Part shown: positions 1 through 5,102 of the stretch, piece by piece | Numbering within the stretch: position 1 is the first letter of the stretch | How the letters are laid out: the number at the start of each line of letters is the position of its first letter | NCBI GenBank assembly: GCA_003023535.1 | Contig: PXSC01000194.1 | Coordinates: 1,153-8,092, forward strand | Direction: 5' to 3' | Source: Halobacteriales archaeon QS_9_70_65 | Lineage (GTDB): Archaea > Halobacteriota > Halobacteria > Halobacteriales > Haloarculaceae | DNA: 6,940 nucleotides | The notes under the pieces: model-generated | Seen by the model: only the letters and a program-made list of their open reading frames with translations | Told to the model about the DNA's origin: nothing | Databases searched by the model: none | Made by a program: the position numbers and the translations under genes

Positions 1-702
1 TTGACGATGGCCGACTACGCCACCGTGGTGGTGATCGCCCTTCTCGCTCAGCTGGCGGTGCTGCCCGGCGAGAAGGCGCAGTTCATCGTCGCGGCGCTGT
101 CGACCCGCTACCACCCGCTGGGCGTCGTCGCGGCGGCCGGGGCGGCCTTCGCCGGCTGGACGGCGCTGGAGATCTGGTTCGGCAGCGCGCTGCAGGCGCT
201 GCCGCCGGTCGTCCTCGACGCGATCACCGCCGCGCTGTTTCTGATCTTCGCGGTCCTGCTGGTGCGGTCGGCGCCGAACCCCGGTCAGGACATCGCCGCC
301 GCGACCGACGGGGGCCTCGAGGTCATCGAGGACGTCCGGCTGCCGGTCGTCGACCGGAAGGTGCCGGACGCCCTCGGCGGCTACCTCCCCATCTTCGCGC
401 TGATAGCCGCCGGCGAGTTCGGCGACAAGACCCAGCTCGTCACCATCGGGCTGGCCGCGCAGTACGGCGCCACCTCCGCCATCTGGGTCGGCGAGATGGC
501 CGCCATCGTTCCGGTCAGCCTGGCGAACGCGTACTTCTTCAGCCGGTTCGCCCACCTCTTCGAGGTGCGGACGGCACACTTCCTCGCCGCCGGGCTGTTC
601 GCTTTCTTCGGGTTGGACACCGTCCTGGCGAGGGCGACCGGCGTCTCGGTGTGGGAGACGGCCGTCGAGGCGGCTGCCGACGTCATCCTGGCGGCCGTGT
701 AG
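1..702 (+). CDS. TMEM165/GDT1 (UPF0016) family membrane protein
   Basis: This is a small polytopic membrane protein of the family that in eukaryotes and bacteria exports or exchanges Mn2+/Ca2+ for protons; the cation used here is inferred from the family only. The second of the two internal repeats carries the diagnostic motif E-F-G-D-K-T-Q at residues 139-145, followed by a hydrophobic helix. The first repeat has only a degenerate counterpart, L-P-G-E-K-A-Q near residues 21-27, so the two halves are not symmetric. Hydrophobic segments lie near residues 7-20, 28-50, 68-88, 128-150, 155-178 and 190-212, joined by an acidic loop at about 95-120. The length of 233 residues suits the family. The window opens with TTG at base 1 and an in-frame ATG at base 7; the ATG is the more usual start, but an upstream start cannot be excluded. 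The stop is TAG at 700-702. Confidence 0.88.
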   Translation: MTMADYATVVVIALLAQLAVLPGEKAQFIVAALSTRYHPLGVVAAAGAAFAGWTALEIWFGSALQALPPVVLDAITAALFLIFAVLLVRSAPNPGQDIAAATDGGLEVIEDVRLPVVDRKVPDALGGYLPIFALIAAGEFGDKTQLVTIGLAAQYGATSAIWVGEMAAIVPVSLANAYFFSRFAHLFEVRTAHFLAAGLFAFFGLDTVLARATGVSVWETAVEAAADVILAAV

Positions 703-724
703 CGCTTCGCCGGGCGGGCCGAAC

Positions 725-732
725 CGTTTTGT
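725..732 (+). promoter_or_regulatory. Weak TATA-like box before the oxidoreductase gene
   Basis: The T-rich patch CGTTTTGT stands out from GC-rich flanks and ends about 25 bases before the ATG at 756. That is the spacing expected for a leaderless or near-leaderless haloarchaeal transcript. It supports the chosen start but is a poor match to a TATA consensus. Confidence 0.4.
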
Positions 733-755
733 CCGCCGGACCCCGATACTCGTGT

Positions 756-2159
756 ATGACGACCCACGTCGCCGTCGTCGGCGCTTACGGAAGCGCCGGC
801 GTCGCGGCCGCCGAACGGCTCGCCGACGCGCCGGAAGTCGAGTTGACGCTCGTCGACGACGGCGAACCGGGCGGCGGCCTCTGTATCCTCCGCGGCTGCA
901 TGCCGTCGAAGGAGGTGCTGTCGGCCGCCGAACACCGCTTCGTCGCTCGCCACGACGACCGCCTCGACGGGCCGCTGCCGTCGGTCGACCTCGAGGCCGT
1001 CGTCGAGCGGAAGAACGACCACACCGCGACGTTCGCCGCCCACCGCCGGAGCGCGGTCGCCGACCTCGCTGGCCGCGAGGACGTGGAGTTCCTCCACGAG
1101 ACCGCCCGGTTCGTCGGCGACGGCCCGCGGCTGGCGGTCGGCGATCGGACGCTGGAGCCCGATTACGTCGTCGTCGCCACCGGGTCGACGGTCGACGTTC
1201 CGGACCTGCCCGGAATCGACGACGTCGACGTCGAGACCAGCGCCGACGTTCTCGACGCCACCGAGTTCGGCGATTCGGGGATCGTCATGGGGTTCGGCTA
1301 CGTCGGCACCGAGATGATGCCGTACCTCAGCGAGGCCGCCGATATGGAGCTGTCGGTCATCGAGCACGACGCCCGGCCGCTCGACGAGGCCGACGACCCC
1401 TTCGGCGACGCGTTGCTGTCGTACTACCGGGAGAACTTCGACGTCGACGTGCTGACGCACGCCAGCGAGCGGCGGGTCGAGCCGACCGACGACGGCGGCG
1501 TCCGGATGTACGTCGACCACGACGGCGACGAGCGCGTTCTCGAGGCCGACCAGCTGTTCGCCTTCACCGGCCGTCGGCCGGCCGTCGACGGGCTGGACGT
1601 CGAGGCGGCCGGGTTGACGCCCGAACCCGGCTGGGTCGACGACACCATGCGGGCGGCCGGCCACGAGCGGGTGTTCGTCGTCGGCGACGCCAACGGCATC
1701 GAACCGATCCTCCACGTCGCGAAAGAACAGGGCCACGCCGCCGCCGCGAACATCCGCCGCCACCGCGTCGGCGAGCCGTTGGAGCCGTACGAGAACGTCC
1801 ACCACCACGTGATGTTCTCGGGGCTGGGCGTCCTCCCGTTCGCCCGAGTCGGCCACTCCGCCGAGAGCGCGGCGGCCGCCGACGTCGACCACGTCGTCGT
1901 CACCCGCGAGGCCGAACGCGACGGCGTCTTCACCACCAAGAACGTCCCCGAGGGGCTGGCCCGGCTCGTCGTCGGGACCGACGGAACGGTGCTCGGCTAC
2001 CAGGGATTGCACTACCACGCCGACGTGATGGCCAAGACGATGCAGGTTGCCGTCGAGATGGAACTGGACGTCCGGGAGATTCCCGACCGCTCGTACCACC
2101 CGACCACGCCGGAGATACTCGACGGGCTGTTCCGGGCGGCCGCCGCGGAACTCGGCTGA
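756..2159 (+). CDS. Class I FAD/NAD(P)-dependent disulfide oxidoreductase (dihydrolipoyl dehydrogenase-like)
   Basis: This 467-residue cytoplasmic flavoprotein belongs to the lipoamide dehydrogenase/mercuric reductase/glutathione reductase superfamily, which moves electrons between NAD(P)H, FAD and a redox-active disulfide. The FAD-binding loop is at residues 9-15 (G-A-Y-G-S-A-G). The CX4C disulfide follows as L-C-I-L-R-G-C-M-P-S-K, with C43 and C48. A second Rossmann loop, G-F-G-Y-V-G-T-E (179-186), ends its second strand in Glu, which favours NAD over NADP by inference. The second FAD motif is V-F-V-V-G-D-A-N (306-313). The C-terminal interface domain ends with H-P-T-T-P-E (H448, E453), matching the His-Glu catalytic dyad spacing of the family. 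The substrate is not known: the active-site wording differs from the usual C-V-N-V-G-C of lipoamide dehydrogenase, and no 2-oxoacid dehydrogenase genes are nearby. The ATG at 756 is chosen because the longer upstream extension is Arg-rich and overlaps the previous gene. Confidence 0.9.
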   Translation: MTTHVAVVGAYGSAGVAAAERLADAPEVELTLVDDGEPGGGLCILRGCMPSKEVLSAAEHRFVARHDDRLDGPLPSVDLEAVVERKNDHTATFAAHRRSAVADLAGREDVEFLHETARFVGDGPRLAVGDRTLEPDYVVVATGSTVDVPDLPGIDDVDVETSADVLDATEFGDSGIVMGFGYVGTEMMPYLSEAADMELSVIEHDARPLDEADDPFGDALLSYYRENFDVDVLTHASERRVEPTDDGGVRMYVDHDGDERVLEADQLFAFTGRRPAVDGLDVEAAGLTPEPGWVDDTMRAAGHERVFVVGDANGIEPILHVAKEQGHAAAANIRRHRVGEPLEPYENVHHHVMFSGLGVLPFARVGHSAESAAAADVDHVVVTREAERDGVFTTKNVPEGLARLVVGTDGTVLGYQGLHYHADVMAKTMQVAVEMELDVREIPDRSYHPTTPEILDGLFRAAAAELG

Positions 2160-2212
2160 TAGTTCGTTCGACACCCAGCGGTAACGACTCGCGACGATCA
2201 TTACGAGGCTGA

Positions 2213-2662
2213 TTACGGCACGTACGTCCCCTCCAGCGTCGCCTTCGCGAGGATGTGGCCGGTCGCCGCGTCAGTGACCGCCGCCCGGTCGGCCGACGTC
2301 GGGAGCCCGAGGGCGGCGTCCAGCGCATACAGTCGGGACCGGTAGGTGTGCTCGCCGTCGGCGAGGTTCGGGCCGCCGTAGCCGACCTCGCCGTAGTCGT
2401 TCTGCCCCTCGGTGGCCGTCGCCGGCGACCAACCCTCGGGAATCGTCTCGCGGTCCGGCGGCACGTCCCACGCGGGCCAGTGGTCTCGCCGGGCGGGGTC
2501 GTCGGCGTCGGTGTCGGCCACCAGTAACAGCAGCGACGCCGCCTCCGCCGGGACGCCCGAGACGGACAGCGGCGGGTCGACGTCGTCCGCCGTGTAGCCG
2601 CAGCGGTCGGGCATCGGTTCCCCGTCGTCGAAGGCCGGACTCGAGAGGGCGAGATCGGCCAT
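2213..2662 (-). CDS. YbhB/YbcL family Raf kinase inhibitor-like protein (PEBP fold)
   Basis: This 149-residue cytoplasmic protein has the phosphatidylethanolamine-binding-protein fold. The archaeal and bacterial members have no settled function; ligand or phosphate binding is presumed from the conserved pocket. It begins M-A-D-L-A-L-S-S-P-A-F and has the family's first ligand-site block as V-A-D-T-D-A-D-D-P-A-R-R-D-H-W-P-A-W-D-V. The usual D-x-D-A-P here reads D-T-D-A-D-D-P. The block G-Q-N-D-Y-G-E-V-G-Y-G-G-P follows, then the R-L-Y-A-L-D strand and a final L-E-G-T-Y strand. An open frame continues upstream to 2851, but those 63 residues are low-complexity and unlike the family, so the ATG at 2660-2662 is taken as the start. 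No clear TATA box or Shine-Dalgarno sequence is visible upstream. The gene is convergent with the oxidoreductase, with 53 bases between the stops. Confidence 0.87.
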   Translation of the reverse strand: MADLALSSPAFDDGEPMPDRCGYTADDVDPPLSVSGVPAEAASLLLLVADTDADDPARRDHWPAWDVPPDRETIPEGWSPATATEGQNDYGEVGYGGPNLADGEHTYRSRLYALDAALGLPTSADRAAVTDAATGHILAKATLEGTYVP

Positions 2663-2940
2663 GTGCTGATTCCGCCGGGCGTTCGCGGCGGGGAGTGAAG
2701 ACGTCCGCGCCGCCCGCCGGCCGTCGCCCGTCGGCCCCGACCCGTGGATTCTTTGCCGCCGGTCGAGAACCGCCGACGGTGGCGATGACGAGTGATTACC
2801 CCCGCCGAGCCCCTTGTGACGAGGCGTTCCACCGAGCCACCACGTACCCACGGGGGTGCAGTCGGCCGCGGCGATTCGCCTCGGCGGTCTCCGTGAGCGG
2901 CACCAGTTCGTCCGGCGCTCTTGAGCAACAGGTACGATTC

Positions 2941-2965
2941 CGGCGCCGAACGGAGTGAGGCGCCG
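2941..2965. repeat. Hairpin with 7-bp GC stem and 11-nt loop (family copy 1)
   Basis: The arms CGGCGCC (2941-2947) and GGCGCCG (2959-2965) are perfect reverse complements around the loop GAACGGAGTGA (2948-2958). The loop matches a consensus shared with three other copies in the window, so this is one member of a dispersed repeat rather than a chance palindrome. It could act in RNA, for instance in the engB 3' region, or be a relic of DNA mobility; neither is shown. Confidence 0.7.
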
Positions 2966-2982
2966 TAGCGACGAGCGACCAC

Positions 2983-3007
2983 CGCGCCCGACCGAAGGAA
3001 GGGCGCG
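2983..3007. repeat. Hairpin with 7-bp GC stem and 11-nt loop (family copy 2)
   Basis: The arms CGCGCCC (2983-2989) and GGGCGCG (3001-3007) pair perfectly around GACCGAAGGAA (2990-3000). Stem length and loop length equal those of the copy 18 bases upstream, while the stem sequence differs. The loop is conserved and the stem keeps complementarity but not sequence. Confidence 0.7.
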
Positions 3008-3040
3008 ACGGGAGCGAGGAGCTATTTTTCCATCGACGTT

Positions 3041-3063
3041 CGGAAGACGCTCTGCGTCTTCCG
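3041..3063. repeat. Perfect 10-bp hairpin with 3-nt loop downstream of engB
   Basis: The left arm CGGAAGACGC (3041-3050) pairs fully with 3054-3063 around the loop TCT. The 10-3-10 geometry is the same as several hairpins in the array at 6021-6152, although the stem sequence is different. It lies 47 bases beyond the engB stop on the engB strand, so it would sit in an extended 3' untranslated region if transcription passes the T-run. Confidence 0.7.
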
Positions 3064-3098
3064 CAGCCCATCAGAAGCGCTTCGGAGCCGGCCCGTGC

Positions 3099-3103
3099 AA
3101 AAA
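3099..3103 (-). terminator. Possible T-run terminator of engB
   Basis: On the minus strand, five consecutive T residues lie 7 bases after the engB stop codon in otherwise GC-rich DNA. Archaeal transcription commonly ends at short T-runs. The run is short and the assignment is positional only. Confidence 0.4.
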
Positions 3104-3109
3104 GGTCGA

Positions 3110-3730
3110 TTAGAAGAACTTGAACAGGTCGTCGCGCTGCTGTTCGTGGAGGTGGTGGCGGACGGCCTCCTCGAGCGGACCGATGCTGCCGCGCTTGGCG
3201 GAGATCGGCGCCAGTACGTGGTCGAACTGCTGCCACGGCGGGTACAGGCCCAGGCGCTCGGCGAGTTCGTCCAGCTGCTCGTCGCGGTCGTCGATCTTGT
3301 CCATCTTGTTGACGGCGACGACCGTCGGCACGCCAACCTCCCGGAGAAAGCCGAACATCTCGACGTCGTGCGGGATTTCGTCGGGCCCGGAGTGGCGGTC
3401 GATGATCTCGACGGCGGCCTTGCCGTCGACGACCAGCACGCCGACGAGAATGCTGTCGGCGTGTTCCTCGACGTACCGGACGACGTCGGTCTTGATGCGC
3501 TCGCGGACGTCCTCGGGGACGCCGGCCATGAAGCCGAAGCCGGGGAGGTCGGTGATGACGAAGTCCTCGGCGGCCCAGTCGAAGTGGTTGGGGTCCGTCG
3601 TCACACCGGGACTGCCGCCGGTGTCGAAGGAGTCGTGACCCGTCAGCTCCCGCATCAACGTCGACTTCCCGACGTTGGACCGCCCGACCAGGACGACCTC
3701 GGCGTCGCGGTCCGGGCGCGAATCGAACAT
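3110..3730 (-). CDS. engB: GTP-binding protein EngB (YsxC/YihA-type GTPase)
   Basis: This is a 206-residue TRAFAC-class GTPase of the EngB family, whose bacterial members assist large-ribosomal-subunit assembly; an equivalent archaeal role is inferred. All nucleotide motifs are present in order. G1 is G-R-S-N-V-G-K-S-T (16-24), and the G2 threonines are in G-V-T-T-D (42-46). G3 is D-L-P-G-F-G-F (61-67), where the F-G-F/Y continuation is typical of EngB. G4 is N-K-M-D (141-144) and G5 is S-A-K (177-179). The length and the near-absence of sequence before G1 fit the archaeal form. The start ATG (3728-3730) is supported by a TATA-like box about 25 bases upstream, implying a leaderless message. 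The gene is divergent from the DUF389 gene. Confidence 0.93.
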   Translation of the reverse strand: MFDSRPDRDAEVVLVGRSNVGKSTLMRELTGHDSFDTGGSPGVTTDPNHFDWAAEDFVITDLPGFGFMAGVPEDVRERIKTDVVRYVEEHADSILVGVLVVDGKAAVEIIDRHSGPDEIPHDVEMFGFLREVGVPTVVAVNKMDKIDDRDEQLDELAERLGLYPPWQQFDHVLAPISAKRGSIGPLEEAVRHHLHEQQRDDLFKFF

Positions 3731-3752
3731 ATCGCTGGTTGGCCGCTGGCGG

Positions 3753-3760
3753 GCATAAGC
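3753..3760 (-). promoter_or_regulatory. TATA-like box of engB
   Basis: On the minus strand the sequence reads GCTTATGC, with the TTAT core at 3755-3758. It ends about 25 bases before the engB ATG, the canonical distance for a leaderless haloarchaeal promoter. Confidence 0.6.
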
Positions 3761-3764
3761 CGAC

Positions 3765-3827
3765 CGGTCGGCGCGGTCGGCGCGGTCGGCCGAGTCGGCC
3801 AGGTCGGTCCGGTCGGCGCGGTCACGG
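3765..3827 (+). repeat. 9-bp tandem repeat, about seven units, in the engB/DUF389 divergent promoter region
   Basis: Consecutive 9-base units follow the pattern CGGTCGGCG. Units 1, 2 and 6 are identical (3765-3773, 3774-3782, 3810-3818). Units 3-5 and 7 carry one to four changes (CGGTCGGCC, GAGTCGGCC, AGGTCGGTC, CGGTCACGG). The block fills almost all the space between the two facing TATA-like boxes. In one frame it would encode Val-Gly-x repeats, but there is no supported gene around it. Confidence 0.75.
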
Positions 3828-3833
3828 CGGTAG

Positions 3834-3840
3834 CGTTATC
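3834..3840 (+). promoter_or_regulatory. TATA-like box of the DUF389 gene
   Basis: CGTTATC interrupts GC-rich sequence about 24-30 bases before the GTG start at 3864. This fits a leaderless transcript and supports GTG as the true start. Confidence 0.5.
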
Positions 3841-3863
3841 GGCGCGGGCGCCGACCCCCGGCT

Positions 3864-5058
3864 GTGCGACTCGTCCAAGTGATCATCCCGGCCGGCAAGC
3901 GCGAGGCGGTGCTCAGGTTGCTCGACGAGGAGGGCATCGACTACGTCGTCACCGACGAGATCAGCGGCCGCGAGTACACCGCCGTCGCGTACTTTCCGCT
4001 GCCGACCAACGCGGTCGAGCCGATACTGGAGTCGCTCCGCGAGACGGGCCTCGAGCGGGAAGCGTACACGGTCGTTCTGAGCGCCGAGACGGTCGTCTCC
4101 GAGCGGTTCGAGACGCTCCAGGAGGAGTACGCCGAGCGGGAGGAAAGCGAAGAGCGCATCGCCCGCCAGGAGCTGGAGGCCCGCGCCCGCGACCTCGCGC
4201 CGTCGCTGCCGACGTACCTCGTGATGACGGTCGTCTCGGCGGTCATCGCGACGGCCGGTCTACTGTTGGACTCGCCGGCGACCGTCGTCGGCTCGATGGT
4301 CATCGCGCCGCTCATCGGGCCGGCGATGTCGACGGCCGTCGGCAGTGTCATCGACGACGCCGAACTGTTCCGCCGCGGTATCGCCCTGCAGGTACTGGGT
4401 GTCCTGCTGGCCGTCGCCGCCGCGACCGGCTTCGCGGTTTTCGTCCGGGCGGTGAATCTCGTCCCGCCGGGGCTGGACCCGCTGTCGCTGTCGGAGGTCG
4501 AGGAGCGGCTCACGCCGACGTTCCTGTCGCTCGCGGTCGCCATCGGCGCCGGCGTCGCCGGCGCGATCAGCCTCACGACGGGCGTTTCGACGGCTCTCGT
4601 CGGCGTGATGATCGCCGTCGCGCTCATCCCGCCGGCAGCGACGGTCGGCATCGGCGTCGCCTACGGCGAGCCGGCGCTGTTGATCGGGTCGGCCGTCCTC
4701 GTCGCCGTCAACGTCCTCTCGATCAACCTCGCGGCGCTGGTCGTCCTCTGGTACTTCGGCTACCGCCCGGATCGACTGTTCCGGCGGGACGACGCCCGGG
4801 CGGCGACGCTGAAGCGGGTCGCCGTTCTCGTCGCCGCCATCGCACTGCTGTCGGTGTTCCTCGGCGGCATCACGTACGACTCCTACCGGACCGCACAGAC
4901 CGAAGAGCAGATCCGCGGCGCCGTCGTCGCCGAACTGGAGGAGCCACAGTACGAGGCGTACGAGCTCGTCGAACTCGAGGTACCACGGTATCGCCGTCGG
5001 CGTCGACGTGCTCTATCTCGAGATCGAGCGCGGCGACGAGGCTCAAACGCGCGTTTGA
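3864..5058 (+). CDS. DUF389/TIGR00341-type membrane protein, frameshifted near its 3' end
   Basis: This is a conserved integral membrane protein of unknown function. The soluble N-terminal domain (1-72) starts M-R-L-V-Q-V-I-I-P-A-G-K-R, a ferredoxin-like fold by inference. A charged, probably coiled linker (80-108) follows, then about seven membrane segments (roughly 115-135, 140-160, 172-195, 219-239, 243-265, 270-298, 316-336). The family core motifs are V-V-G-S-M-V-I-A-P-L-I-G-P (141-153) and A-L-I-P-P-A-A-T (253-260). Frame 3 is good until E372-V373 (4977-4982), then turns into an Arg tract with poor codon choice. From 4981 the next frame gives 25 plausible residues, including V-G-V-D-V-L-Y-L-E-I-E-R-G-D-E, and stops at TGA 5056-5058. 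The family normally has a longer C-terminal domain here, so an out-of-frame internal deletion, a small indel or a sequence error is likely. If read unshifted, the frame continues into SIMPL. The start is GTG. Confidence 0.8.
5043..5058. promoter_or_regulatory. 16-bp perfect palindrome upstream of the SIMPL promoter (candidate operator)
   Basis: TCAAACGCGCGTTTGA is its own reverse complement. It ends exactly at the inferred DUF389 stop codon and 10 bases before the TATA box at 5069. A two-fold symmetric site just upstream of the BRE/TATA region is the usual place for a dimeric regulator, especially an activator, in archaea. It could instead be a weak hairpin at the DUF389 mRNA end. Confidence 0.5.
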
Positions 5059-5068
5059 ACTTACATCG

Positions 5069-5074
5069 TTTATA
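5069..5074 (+). promoter_or_regulatory. TATA box of the SIMPL gene
   Basis: TTTATA lies in an AT-rich island (TTACATCGTTTATATG). Its centre is about 31 bases before the ATG at 5103, predicting a start site within a few bases of that codon. It is the best TATA match in the window and shows that SIMPL is transcribed separately from DUF389 although their frames are continuous. Confidence 0.7.
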
Positions 5075-5102
5075 TGTCGTCGCCACTCGTCGACTCGCAT
5101 GT

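Larger units (their letters stand above)
2663..3109. other. Gene-poor intergenic region with hairpins between PEBP gene and engB
   Basis: This 447-base stretch contains no gene I can support. Its left part is the upstream region of the PEBP gene. Its right part (2941-3063) holds three perfect hairpins listed separately, a short T-run on the plus strand (TTTTT at about 3024-3028), and the T-run that may end engB transcription. Open frames crossing it on either strand are Arg/Ser-rich, lack plausible starts and do not keep haloarchaeal codon preference. The exception is a short minus-strand segment at 2796-2903 that reads plausibly but has no recognisable family. Confidence 0.6.

Noticed and set aside
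381..2201. 606-residue open frame on the minus strand opposite the GDT1 and oxidoreductase genes
   Set aside because: It mirrors the codon periodicity of the plus-strand genes, has no family-like motifs, and the plus strand has intact catalytic motifs.
752..2212. 486-residue Arg-rich plus-strand frame
   Set aside because: It is composed mostly of Arg and overlaps the oxidoreductase out of frame, typical of GC-rich shadow frames.
2695..2851. N-terminal extension of the PEBP protein to an ATG at 2851
   Set aside because: The extra 63 residues are low-complexity and PEBP homology begins directly after the ATG at 2662.
2796..2903. Possible 35-residue minus-strand gene starting at GTG, containing L-T-E-T-A-E-A-N-R-R-G-R-L-H-P
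   Set aside because: Codon choice is reasonable, but there is no TATA box or recognised family and the frame upstream merges with an engB shadow frame; at most a gene remnant.
2663..3109. Search for a tRNA or other structured RNA gene
   Set aside because: No cloverleaf with a T-arm GGTTCRA and paired acceptor ends was found on either strand.
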